A stretch of DNA of 62,769 bases from Candidatus Cloacimonadota bacterium (GTDB taxonomy: Bacteria; Cloacimonadota; Cloacimonadia; Cloacimonadales; Cloacimonadaceae): contig JALOBM010000006.1 of the NCBI GenBank assembly GCA_023228285.1, positions 1-62,769 on the forward strand, read 5' to 3'. Each line of letters begins with the position of its first letter. Positions within the stretch are counted from its first letter, which is position 1. Positions 35,641 to 44,337 of the stretch are shown piece after piece. Made by a program: the position numbers and the translations under genes. The notes under the pieces are model-generated. The model worked only from the letters and a program-made list of their open reading frames with translations, was not told the origin of the DNA and searched no databases.

Positions 35641-36387
35641 CTATTTTCCGGCATCGCTGATGATCTGCATCAATTCTTCAAAGGCAATGTTCTGAGTGAT
35701 TTGTCCGCCACGAGCAACTGAGACCTGCCCAGTTTGTTCCGATACAATGACGGCTATGGCGTCGGAAATCTCCGTGATCCCGATTCCCGCCAGATGGCGT
35801 GTGCCAAACTTACGGGAGTACTCGGAGTTTTTGGAGAGTGGTAATACTACTTTAGCTGCCATAATCCGGTTTCCCCTGATGATGATGGCTCCGTCGTGAA
35901 GAACAGTTTTGGTATTGAAAATGGTAAGTATCAGCCGCATGGAGATCAGTGAGTCGATCTGTTCACCAGCCTGGATATATTCATTCAGTTTGCGTTTGTT
36001 TTCCAGGACTATGAGAGCGCCAGTCTTTCGAAAGCTCATAGATGAAACCGCATCGATCAAAGGCGTATAGAGTGAGGACTTTTCTCCTCGAGTAAAGACG
36101 GACTTCAGTTCCTTGGCAAGATTTAGATTGGAAATGATGGTGCGTAGTTCAGGTTGAAAGAGGATTACTATAGCCATAATCCAATAGGTACGTATGCCGC
36201 TTAGCAAACCTGAAAGCACCTTCAATTCGAATAAGCTTGCTATAAAGTAGAGTACCAACAGGAAGAGCAAACCCCACAGTACCTGATAGCCACCGGACTT
36301 GCGTATGATGAGTAGCGATTGGTAGATTAAAAAGGCTATAATGAATATATCTACAATATCTTTGAAGCGTGGAATGAGAAATTCCAT
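35641..36387 (-). CDS. cdaA: Diadenylate cyclase (CdaA/YbbP type)
   Basis: 248 residues. Three hydrophobic segments at the N terminus (about 10-75) anchor it in the inner membrane. The DAC domain follows with DGA at 165-167 and GTRHLAGIG at 195-203. The usual second motif is RHR; here it is RHL at 197-199, a difference worth noting. It should make cyclic di-AMP from two ATP, which controls potassium and turgor. It shares one base with the folP stop. No cdaR/glmM is next to it. Confidence 0.92.
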   Translation of the reverse strand: MEFLIPRFKDIVDIFIIAFLIYQSLLIIRKSGGYQVLWGLLFLLVLYFIASLFELKVLSGLLSGIRTYWIMAIVILFQPELRTIISNLNLAKELKSVFTRGEKSSLYTPLIDAVSSMSFRKTGALIVLENKRKLNEYIQAGEQIDSLISMRLILTIFNTKTVLHDGAIIIRGNRIMAAKVVLPLSKNSEYSRKFGTRHLAGIGITEISDAIAVIVSEQTGQVSVARGGQITQNIAFEELMQIISDAGK

Positions 36388-37223
36388 TATGTTTCTCCCA
36401 TAACTGCAACTGCGGCAAGCACTTTGAGGAATTGTGCATGTTCATATACGTCGTGGACTCGGATGATCTGCGCTTTGCTGAGGCAAGCAAGCATTGTGGT
36501 TGTGAGTGTTCCACCGATGCGTCGATGAACTTCGGATCGAGTTATCTCATCGATAAAGCGTTTTCGCGAAGTGCCCAAGAGTAAGGGTATATTCAGATCA
36601 TTGAAGCTGTCCAGAGATGATAACAGCTTCAGATTATGCTCCAAATTCTTTCCAAATCCGATGCCCGGATCCAGGATCAGACGCTGGGGATAGATTCCCA
36701 TCATTATAGCATATTCACTGCGTTCTTTCAGAAAGTCGTGAACCTCTTTCACTACATCTTGATACTCAGGTTTATCTTGCATGTTTTCTGGCCTGCCCTG
36801 CATATGCATGAGAACCAAACGCGTATCTTTGGCTTCTGCTAATACCTGCACCATATCAGGATCATTACGTAAAGCGGAGACATCGTTGATGATGTCCGCA
36901 CCCAATGCTATGGCTTTGCGTGCCACAGAAGCTTTTTGCGTATCGATGGATATCTGTATATGGGGAAAGCTTTGCTTCAACTTGGTCAATACAGGTTCAA
37001 TCCTCCCCCATTCGAGTTCGGCAGAGACTTCCTTTGAACCTGGTCGTGTGGATTCAGCACCAATATCCAAAATTGTCGCTCCGGCAAAGATCAACTCTTG
37101 CGCGTAGCTTATTGCGGAGTCTGTGCTAAGGTATCTTCCACCATCTGAAAATGAATCTTCGGTAAGGTTGAGTATTCCCATGATACTGGGGATGCTAATA
37201 GATTTAAAGATATCTTTCAACAT
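36387..37223 (-). CDS. folP: Dihydropteroate synthase
   Basis: About 278 residues from 37223. It joins p-aminobenzoate to dihydropterin pyrophosphate in folate synthesis. MGILNLTEDSFSDGGRYLS, DIGAESTRPGS, INDVSALRNDPDM and ILDPGIGFGK are diagnostic. A GTG-initiated upstream extension would overlap the TonB-like gene, so the ATG after its stop is preferred. folP next to cdaA is a common arrangement in the FCB group. Confidence 0.95.
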   Translation of the reverse strand: MLKDIFKSISIPSIMGILNLTEDSFSDGGRYLSTDSAISYAQELIFAGATILDIGAESTRPGSKEVSAELEWGRIEPVLTKLKQSFPHIQISIDTQKASVARKAIALGADIINDVSALRNDPDMVQVLAEAKDTRLVLMHMQGRPENMQDKPEYQDVVKEVHDFLKERSEYAIMMGIYPQRLILDPGIGFGKNLEHNLKLLSSLDSFNDLNIPLLLGTSRKRFIDEITRSEVHRRIGGTLTTTMLACLSKAQIIRVHDVYEHAQFLKVLAAVAVMGET

Positions 37224-37228
37224 AGCAG

Positions 37229-37876
37229 CTACTTCAAGCGGAAATTGCACCGGATTTGATAGAGCTTACGGGGATTGTATGCACCAGTGAAGCCAAAACG
37301 CCAGCTTCGCATGGCTTCATACAAAGAGTACCAATGTTCCGCCTTGCGATAAGAAATGACTTTGATGCTGTTCATATCCACAGTTCCATCCCGGTTAATG
37401 CTAAATTCCACCACCACACTATCGTCCATCAATGGCGTGATAGAGGGGATTGTTTCCCTGATAAAAAAGACATCTGCCCCACCTTCAATCAGACTTGATG
37501 AATAGGCCAGGGATTCGCCATTACCAACCCGGCCGTCGTCCTTAAGAGCTGAGATGTTATCACGGCTGATTGTACTGGGATCTATGATTACATTTTGCTG
37601 TTCTGTGTTTTCCCAATGCGGATTCTCAATAAGAGGAGTAGTGGGCTCGACCTCCTCAGAAGCTGTTGGATCGGATGGTTTTGTGCTATCCTCGCCGAAT
37701 TCTGCTTGGGGAAATGCTTTGCCTACCACACCAGGTTCCATCTCGGTGATCCACTCAAACTGATGCCATCTTTGCCGAGTATCAATGTTGATATACAGGA
37801 AGCCAAGTAATAGCAATAGAAGCAGATGAATGAATCCGGAGATAAGATATGGACTATAAGCTTTGCTGGATTTCAC
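37229..37876 (-). CDS. TonB-like energy transducer
   Basis: 215 residues with an N-terminal membrane anchor (ISGFIHLLLLLLLGFLYI), a proline/glutamate/threonine-rich spacer (about 50-130), and a C-terminal TonB-type domain with VVVEFSINRDGTVDMNSIKV and YSLYEAMRSWRF. It would transmit energy from ExbB/ExbD to outer-membrane receptors. It is coupled to exbD by a 4-base overlap. Confidence 0.82.
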   Translation of the reverse strand: MKSSKAYSPYLISGFIHLLLLLLLGFLYINIDTRQRWHQFEWITEMEPGVVGKAFPQAEFGEDSTKPSDPTASEEVEPTTPLIENPHWENTEQQNVIIDPSTISRDNISALKDDGRVGNGESLAYSSSLIEGGADVFFIRETIPSITPLMDDSVVVEFSINRDGTVDMNSIKVISYRKAEHWYSLYEAMRSWRFGFTGAYNPRKLYQIRCNFRLK

Positions 37877-38274
37877 TGACCTTCCACCTCTGTGGCTACA
37901 AAGATTTTCTCGAATCCGGAGCTACGTATGGTATCCATCAGATTGATCAACTTTTGCAAAGGTAGATTTTCCTCTGCTGAGAGCCTTACAACCTGATCTG
38001 GGCTTTGATAGTCCTTTCTGAGGCGTTCATCTAACTGCTCGAAGGAGATGGCTTCATTGTTATAATAGACCCTGTCATCGGAAAAATAGGTTATGGATAT
38101 GTTTTGCAGACTGTGCCGGCTCGCTGTTTTGGAGCCTGGCAGCTTTACCGGTAATCCGTTTTGGCTACTAAAATTTGAGGCAATCAAGAGAAAGATAATC
38201 AGGAGGAAGACAACGTCGGTCATCGATATCAGAACGGTGGAGCTAATCTTTTTCTTGGAGAGCTCTAATTTCAC
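37873..38274 (-). CDS. exbD: ExbD/TolR-family biopolymer transport protein
   Basis: 133 residues. One N-terminal membrane helix with the conserved acidic residue (SMTDVVFLLIIFLLIAS; Asp in the membrane) is followed by a periplasmic domain with VVRLSAEENLPLQKLI. It partners with ExbB in the proton-driven motor. It overlaps both neighbours by 4 bases. The exact class, ExbD or TolR, is not certain, but the adjacent TonB-like protein favours ExbD. Confidence 0.88.
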   Translation of the reverse strand: MKLELSKKKISSTVLISMTDVVFLLIIFLLIASNFSSQNGLPVKLPGSKTASRHSLQNISITYFSDDRVYYNNEAISFEQLDERLRKDYQSPDQVVRLSAEENLPLQKLINLMDTIRSSGFEKIFVATEVEGQ

Positions 38275-38885
38275 GATTGCTTCCTCATACGGATAGTGTA
38301 TTCTACTCCACTTTCCTGCATCGTCTTTACGATGTTTTCCAGGTTTTGAACTATGTCATTGTAGAATATGATCGCGACAATGCCAACAATCAAACCGCCA
38401 ATAGTGGTCAAAAGTGCTTCCCAGATACCACCGGCAAGTAAACTGATATCCACTCCCCCGCTGCTGTGAATCTGGATGCTCATGAAGACGCGAACCATGC
38501 CGATAACCGTACCCAGAAAACCTATAAGAGGGGCTATCGCTGCAAAGGTGCTAAGCCATCCCATACCTTTTTCCAGTTTATGCAGCTCACTCTGAGCAGC
38601 GGTCTCCATGCTCTGGGTTATCAATTCACTATCATCAGTTTTGGCATTGATAAGCTTATCCAGCATTACTGCCATGGGGCTATCGGAATCAACTTCGGAG
38701 AGGGCCTTCCTGAGCGAAGAGGGATCATTATATGGTTCCAGGTGCTTCAATAGCTTTTTATTGCTCTTCAGCACTCTGAAGATCTGGCGATACTTCTCGA
38801 TTACGATGGCGATCACTGCAATTGACAAGAGAAGTAGCACATACATCAAGATGCCACCGCGAAGCATAAGAGAAAGAACAGTCAT
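38271..38885 (-). CDS. exbB: ExbB/TolQ/MotA-family proton channel protein
   Basis: 204 residues. Three hydrophobic segments are at about 8-28, 110-130 and 155-178. The region GWLSTFAAIAPLIGFLGTVIGM (landmarks GWLSTFAAIAPL and GTVIGM) and the GGIWEALLTTIGGLIVGI stretch are classic. With ExbD it forms the energy-harvesting motor that drives TonB. It is the first gene of the six-gene operon. Confidence 0.92.
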   Translation of the reverse strand: MTVLSLMLRGGILMYVLLLLSIAVIAIVIEKYRQIFRVLKSNKKLLKHLEPYNDPSSLRKALSEVDSDSPMAVMLDKLINAKTDDSELITQSMETAAQSELHKLEKGMGWLSTFAAIAPLIGFLGTVIGMVRVFMSIQIHSSGGVDISLLAGGIWEALLTTIGGLIVGIVAIIFYNDIVQNLENIVKTMQESGVEYTIRMRKQS

Positions 38886-38914
38886 AATACCTCATAGTTC
38901 ATTCTAATAAAGAT

Positions 38915-38984
38915 GCCCTTCTTCGTGCTACTCAATTGTGCAGGTTTTTAGTCCCACAAAATAAGCATCAGCTAAAAGAAGGGC
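38915..38984 (-). other. Long-loop inverted repeat between serC and exbB
   Basis: A perfect 9-bp stem GCCCTTCTT (38915-38923) with AAGAAGGGC (38976-38984), with about 52 bases between. It lies after the serC stop on the minus strand and upstream of exbB. It could be a terminator for serC, or a leader structure for exbB. The loop contains TTGAG and TTTATT promoter-like parts for exbB. Confidence 0.4.
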
Positions 38985-39010
38985 TCCCGCTATTGTTTTC
39001 TATATCTTTT

Positions 39011-40096
39011 TTATCCGTGGTTCTTCATGAAGTCTTTCATGAACTCTGCCAGAACGTAAGTTGCGTTCAGAGGGAGTGAATTGTAGGTGCTGGCACGGCA
39101 GCCGCCTACGTCGCGATGTCCTTTCAGACCGATCATTCCGGCTTTCTTGGCTTCGCTTACAAAGAGAGCTTCAAGTTCCTCGGTACCCAGATTGAAGGTA
39201 ATATTCATCAATGAACGGTCTTCTTTCACTGCAGCCCCTTTGTAGAAGCCGTTGGAAGCATCGATCACATCATAGATGTATTTAGCTTTAGCTTGATTGT
39301 TCTGGGCAACCTTGGTGAGTCCGCCCATATCTTCAATCCATTTCAGCACCAGACCAATCATGTAGATAGTGAAGCAGGGAGGAGTATTGTACATGGAACC
39401 TTTGCTGGCGTGGACATTGTAGTCCAACATGGAGGGCAGGTCTTTCTGGGCAGTGACAAGGTAGTCTTTTTTAATGATCACAACCACGCATCCGGCGGGA
39501 CCAACGTTCTTCTGAGCACCGGCATAGATCATGGAATACTTTTTCACATCGATGGGTTTGCTCATGAAGTTCGAGCTCATATCGGCAATCAAAGGAACAC
39601 CGGAGACAACATCCGGATCATGATGCCATTCGGTACCATAGATGGTGTTGTTTGTAGTGATATGCAAGTAAGCTGGATTTTCCGATAGTTCATAGCTTTT
39701 GGGAATATAGCTAAATTTCTTGTCTTCCGAACTGGCTGCCACATGATGAGCTTTGCCTATCTTTTTTGCTTCAGAGATGGCCTTCTTGCTCCATACACCG
39801 GTATTGATGTAGTTTCCTACCTTACCTTCCGGAATGAAGTTCATCGGCACCATCAAGAACTGCATGCTGGCGCCGCCTTGCAGGAAAAGGACATCATAAT
39901 CATCACCAAGACCGTAAATGCGTTTTACGGCTGCGTGAGTTTCGTCGATAATAGCTTGGAATTCTTTGCTGCGATGGCTCATCTCCATCACGGAAAGGCC
40001 CATGCCTTTATAATTGAATAGGTCTGCCTGAGCTTCACGAAGAACTTCTTCGGGGAGCACTGCGGGTCCCGCGTTGAAATTGTGTACGCGTTCCAT
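39011..40096 (-). CDS. serC: Phosphoserine aminotransferase
   Basis: 361 residues from 40096, where AGGAGG precedes the ATG. It converts phosphohydroxypyruvate and glutamate to phosphoserine, the second step of serine synthesis, also used in pyridoxal phosphate synthesis. VHNFNAGPAVLPEEVL, VMEMSHRSKEF, FLQGGASMQF and YAGAQKNVGPAGC (PLP Lys) are diagnostic, as is GGCRASTYNSLPL near the C terminus. It appears monocistronic. Confidence 0.96.
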   Translation of the reverse strand: MERVHNFNAGPAVLPEEVLREAQADLFNYKGMGLSVMEMSHRSKEFQAIIDETHAAVKRIYGLGDDYDVLFLQGGASMQFLMVPMNFIPEGKVGNYINTGVWSKKAISEAKKIGKAHHVAASSEDKKFSYIPKSYELSENPAYLHITTNNTIYGTEWHHDPDVVSGVPLIADMSSNFMSKPIDVKKYSMIYAGAQKNVGPAGCVVVIIKKDYLVTAQKDLPSMLDYNVHASKGSMYNTPPCFTIYMIGLVLKWIEDMGGLTKVAQNNQAKAKYIYDVIDASNGFYKGAAVKEDRSLMNITFNLGTEELEALFVSEAKKAGMIGLKGHRDVGGCRASTYNSLPLNATYVLAEFMKDFMKNHG

Positions 40097-40237
40097 TTGG
40101 ATCCTCCTGGATGTATTTTTTGTACTTTGGTGCAAGGATTTCAGATGCTATTCTTTCAGGCAAGCTATTTTTTTACTCATGAGAATTTTGTTGACGTATA
40201 ATGGGTCTTGCCAAGTGTGACTCAAAGGAATAATCCA

Positions 40238-40831
40238 ATGATAGATAAGATATTAAAGAATTATAAGGTTATCCTGGCATCTGCCTCTCCTCGACGCAAA
40301 GAAATTTTTGCGCTCTTGGGAATTGAGTGCAAAATACGCATAAGCGACATCGATGAGCCAATCTCGGGAGAAGATCCCGCCCTACAAGCGATGATGCATG
40401 CAAAGAATAAGTGTAGCGCTATTCTAGCCAGTGCCGGTAGTCAGGACTTGGTGGTTGCCGCTGATACTATCGTAGTATTGGAAAACCATATCTTGGGTAA
40501 ACCTGTTGATGCTTTGGAAGCGCGCAGTTACTTAAAATCTCTAAGCGGAAAAGGCCATATGGTGATAACAGGCATCTGCATTGGTAGCCTAGAGTATCAA
40601 AGGTTCGCTTATGAAAGCACTAAAGTATTCTTTGCGCCTTTGAATGACAACGAAATTGAAGACTATATACTTACCCAAGAACCCATGGACAAAGCCGGAG
40701 CTTATGGTATTCAGGGTTTTGGCAGTCAATTTATTACTCGTATCGAAGGCTGTTACTTCAACGTGATGGGCTTCCCAGTACGCAGGTTTTACGAAACCAT
40801 CAGCAATATGAAACTGGAAGGCAAACTGTGA
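40238..40831 (+). CDS. maf: Maf-family nucleoside triphosphate pyrophosphatase
   Basis: 197 residues from 40238. ILASASPRRKEIFALLG near the start is the Maf hallmark, followed by AADTIVV and GAYGIQGFGSQFI. Family members hydrolyse modified or canonical nucleotides such as dTTP, UTP or m7GTP, and are linked to septum arrest. It starts the coupled set maf - amidohydrolase - unknown - gltX. The AAAGGA ribosome site is modest. Confidence 0.92.
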   Translation: MIDKILKNYKVILASASPRRKEIFALLGIECKIRISDIDEPISGEDPALQAMMHAKNKCSAILASAGSQDLVVAADTIVVLENHILGKPVDALEARSYLKSLSGKGHMVITGICIGSLEYQRFAYESTKVFFAPLNDNEIEDYILTQEPMDKAGAYGIQGFGSQFITRIEGCYFNVMGFPVRRFYETISNMKLEGKL

Positions 40832-42318
40832 ACTACTTTTATAATGGTCATTTTTGGATAGGCAATGCATTCGATGAGGATGTGCGGGGAATCCTTTGTG
40901 AAAAAGGGAAGATTAAGGATATCGTGTATCAAGATTGTGATCTTGATAACAACCTCTTTGGCATAGATTTACATGGCGCTTATGTATTTCCGGGATTCAT
41001 AGATACTCATACTCATAGCTTTGAAGGCGGCTTGTATTCCCTGATGATAGACCTTTCTTCAGCTCGAAATCTGGAGGATGTATTTACGATGATCGCCGAG
41101 GGCAGCGTTGACAAGGGTAATTGTGTATTCGCCTGGAACTTCGATGAGAGGAAAATCACTGAAGGCCGCTTCCCAACCAAAGCAGAACTGGATAAAGTAG
41201 TGCCGGACAAGAACCTGGTTTTAAGAAGAATCGACGGACATTGCTGCATAATAAATACCTTTGCCTTCAACAATATTACCCGCACAATCCGGAAAGCCTT
41301 TTGTGAAGACGATATACTGAAAGGTGTAGAGAACGACAAAGCAGTGCATTGGTTTCACAGCAATTTGGATAATGAGCTCATCCTAAGGTCATATCAATCA
41401 GCTTCTCAGATTGCTTTGAAGGGAGGCTTTGGAACCGTTCACACTATGGTAGGTGATGCCGATATGTCCATGGGGCATTACGATCTCTTAGAAAAGCATC
41501 TGTTTGAGCTTGCCGTGGATTATGTCCTGTACCCCCAATCTTTCAATATTGAAGCCGCATTGGATCTGGGCGCAACCAGAATCGGGGGATGTATCCTTGC
41601 CGACGGCTCAATTGGCAGCCTCACTGCAGCATTCTTCCAGCCTTATCAAGGACGGCCAGTTTTTGGTACTCTGTACCAAAGCGATCAGTTTTGGTACGAC
41701 TTCATCAGTAAAGCTCATAATCACAATCTTCAAGTGGGAGTTCATTGCATCGGAGATCGCGCTATCAGCCAGATAAATAACGTGTATCTCAAACTGGCGC
41801 AAGAGGATTACAGGGATCTGCGGCATCAATTGATCCACTGTGAAGTAACGGACAACGATTTACTGAGCCAAATCCAGGATTCTACAGCGATTCCAGTAAT
41901 GCAGCCTGCGTTTGATATGCTTTGGGGTGGAGACAAGGGATTCTATGCACAAATGTTGGGTCCGGAACGTTCCCGAAGCATGAATCGGTTTAAGAGTATG
42001 ATGAACCTCGGCATCTCAATCACCGGCTCTTCGGATTGGTATATCACGGAGTTGGACATCCGAAAGTCTCTTTATGCCGCCATGAATCACCACAATCCCC
42101 ATGAGCGGCTGAGCCTTGCCGAAGCAGTGCAAATCTACTCCAGCAATGCAGCTCGCTTGTCTCATGATGAACATCGTTGGGGAGAGATAAAAAAAGGCAT
42201 GGATGCGGATTTTACCATGTTAAATTATATACCTTCAGCGAAAGAACCAGATTTGGCACAAAAAGTAGTAATGGTGGTCAAAAAAGAACAAGTTCTATAT
42301 GAAAATATGTCAGATTGA
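40828..42318 (+). CDS. Amidohydrolase family 3 (second YtcJ-like)
   Basis: 496 residues with a GTG start that overlaps the maf stop (GTGA). Metal motifs are DTHTHSFEGG (about 60), HCIGDRA (about 310) and GSSDWYI (about 400). It is similar in plan to the protein at 24370, but shorter at the N terminus. Both have GTG starts in an overlap with the upstream gene. The substrate is unknown. It overlaps the next gene by 20 bases. Confidence 0.8.
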   Translation: MNYFYNGHFWIGNAFDEDVRGILCEKGKIKDIVYQDCDLDNNLFGIDLHGAYVFPGFIDTHTHSFEGGLYSLMIDLSSARNLEDVFTMIAEGSVDKGNCVFAWNFDERKITEGRFPTKAELDKVVPDKNLVLRRIDGHCCIINTFAFNNITRTIRKAFCEDDILKGVENDKAVHWFHSNLDNELILRSYQSASQIALKGGFGTVHTMVGDADMSMGHYDLLEKHLFELAVDYVLYPQSFNIEAALDLGATRIGGCILADGSIGSLTAAFFQPYQGRPVFGTLYQSDQFWYDFISKAHNHNLQVGVHCIGDRAISQINNVYLKLAQEDYRDLRHQLIHCEVTDNDLLSQIQDSTAIPVMQPAFDMLWGGDKGFYAQMLGPERSRSMNRFKSMMNLGISITGSSDWYITELDIRKSLYAAMNHHNPHERLSLAEAVQIYSSNAARLSHDEHRWGEIKKGMDADFTMLNYIPSAKEPDLAQKVVMVVKKEQVLYENMSD

Positions 42319-42862
42319 TCAGTCAGAAATCGAAAGCATGGTATCTGAAGAGCTTCGTCTGCATCCGTTTCTGGAACCTGTTGATCTGTATAAACTGCTT
42401 TATCAGGCCCTATACGGCCCTTTTCATATAGTGCGGGATTTCAAACAACTCTGTCTGGGGATAAGCGCAGAAATCTGGCGGATCACAGAACCATATCTTC
42501 CTCACTATCAGGATATTGGCCCTGGTTATACCAGGATCAGCCTGAGTTCTATCAAGCATGATGGTAGCGTTGATAGACTCAATGAAAGAATTGAAAGCTT
42601 GAGTAATTGGATTCTTGCTTCTTGTATGCTATGCGAAGATGTGAGACAAGACTTCCGTGAACGCTGGCGGAACAACAGACACCTTTTGAGTAATGCGCTG
42701 CCTGCAAGTCCTGAAGCCTGGCAATTGGCCGATTCCTTGGCAGAGAGAGGTGAACTGCCCTCTCATTCCAAGCTGTTCCATCAACATTACGAACCCCATT
42801 ACCGTTTAGTTGATATGAGTTTGAAGCAATATCGAGAAGATTTTTTGGAGCTAAATACATGA
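42299..42862 (+). CDS. Uncharacterised cytoplasmic protein
   Basis: 187 residues, with no signal peptide or membrane segment. It is helical and rich in Leu, Glu, Tyr and His, with HYEPHYRLV near the end. I recognise no family. It overlaps the amidohydrolase by 20 bases and gltX by 4 (ATGA). Such tight coupling suggests a conserved functional link with gltX. Confidence 0.7.
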   Translation: MKICQIDQSEIESMVSEELRLHPFLEPVDLYKLLYQALYGPFHIVRDFKQLCLGISAEIWRITEPYLPHYQDIGPGYTRISLSSIKHDGSVDRLNERIESLSNWILASCMLCEDVRQDFRERWRNNRHLLSNALPASPEAWQLADSLAERGELPSHSKLFHQHYEPHYRLVDMSLKQYREDFLELNT

Positions 42863-44283
42863 AAACCATTCGAGTTCGTTTTGCCCCCAGCCCAACTGGC
42901 TATCTGCATATTGGCGGATTGAGAACCGCACTGTACGACTACCTTTTTGCCCGCAAGACTGGAGGTAAATGCATCCTCCGCATTGAAGATACGGACCAAA
43001 GCCGCGAAGTAAGCGGAGCAGCAGAAATGCTAATCAACACACTCCATGAACTGGGCATCGATTTTGATGAAAGCCCGGTACAAGGCGGCGAGTTCGGCCC
43101 CTACATACAATCAGAAAGATTGGAACTGTATCGCAAACATGCTGATGAACTGGTAAGAAGCAATCATGCTTACCATTGCTTTTGTAGTCCTGATACATTG
43201 CAGAAGATGAGGGAGGATCAGCAGGCTCGAGGAGAATTTGTGAAGTATGACCGCAGATGCCTGGAGCTCAGTAAGGAAGAAGTACAGGCCAAACTCTCAG
43301 CCGGAGAATCCAGCGTGATACGCTTAAAAATGCCTGACAACCGTAGATTTGGTTTTGATGACGTAATTCGTGGTCATGTGGAAATGGATGCCTCGCAAAG
43401 CGATGATCAAGTGTTGATCAAATCAGACGGATTTCCAACCTATCATTTGGCAGCAACAGTGGACGATCACTATATGCAAATCTCGCATGTCATTCGTGGT
43501 GAAGAGTGGCTATCCTCCACTCCAAAGCATATCTGGCTGTATGAATGTCTAGGATGGGATGCACCTCAATGGGTACATCTGCCCCTGATCCTGAACACGG
43601 ATAGAAGCAAATTGAGCAAGCGTATGAACGATGTATCCGTTGATAGCTATCTACAGAAAGGCTACTTGAAAGAAGCATTATTAAACTTTGTAGCTCTCTT
43701 GGGGTGGCATTCTGTTGACGATCGTGAGCTATACACATTGGATGAACTATGTGAAGCTTTTGACTTGGAGAGAGTGAATAAAGCAGGAGCCATCTTTGAC
43801 CTATCCAAGCTGGATTGGATGAATGGCCAATATCTGCGCAGTCTGCCTTTGGAGACAGTTGCCGAACGCGCTCTACCATGGTTCGACGCATTGGATATCA
43901 AAGATATCGATACATACCATAGAATTATCTCAGCTGCGCGGGAAAGATGTACTTTGCTGCCTGAGTTGGCAGAGTATTCCAAGATGTTCCTCTCCCCCAC
44001 ACCCATATGTGAGAAAGACCTTGAGTTTATCCGCTGTGAAAGCTCGCAAAAAGTACTGAGATGGTATGTGGAAGCATTGGTTGCCACTACGGAATCCGAA
44101 GAAGCAATTTCAGAGCTAGCGAATCGCGGGATAGCAGAACTGGGTATCAAAGGAAAGAACTTTTATCTGCCTCTCAGACTGGCATTGATTGGTCAGCAAC
44201 ACGGACCGGACATGTTCACAACAGTATCGATCCTGGGAAAGGATGAAGCTGTTAAAAGACTCAGTGCTTTCCTGCTCGATTGA
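42859..44283 (+). CDS. gltX: Glutamyl-tRNA synthetase
   Basis: 474 residues, a normal length. It charges tRNA-Glu with glutamate. The HIGH-type signature is FAPSPTGYLHIGGLRTALYD (HIGG) and the KMSKS-type is DRSKLSKRMNDVS (KLSKR). IEDTDQSRE and YHLAATVDDHYM are also typical. It cannot be said from sequence whether it also charges tRNA-Gln. It is the last gene of the coupled set. Confidence 0.97.
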   Translation: MKTIRVRFAPSPTGYLHIGGLRTALYDYLFARKTGGKCILRIEDTDQSREVSGAAEMLINTLHELGIDFDESPVQGGEFGPYIQSERLELYRKHADELVRSNHAYHCFCSPDTLQKMREDQQARGEFVKYDRRCLELSKEEVQAKLSAGESSVIRLKMPDNRRFGFDDVIRGHVEMDASQSDDQVLIKSDGFPTYHLAATVDDHYMQISHVIRGEEWLSSTPKHIWLYECLGWDAPQWVHLPLILNTDRSKLSKRMNDVSVDSYLQKGYLKEALLNFVALLGWHSVDDRELYTLDELCEAFDLERVNKAGAIFDLSKLDWMNGQYLRSLPLETVAERALPWFDALDIKDIDTYHRIISAARERCTLLPELAEYSKMFLSPTPICEKDLEFIRCESSQKVLRWYVEALVATTESEEAISELANRGIAELGIKGKNFYLPLRLALIGQQHGPDMFTTVSILGKDEAVKRLSAFLLD

Positions 44284-44337
44284 TCGCCCGTAGTTCCATC
44301 TATTAGAATATCAGTACATTCACTGAACGAACAGCTT

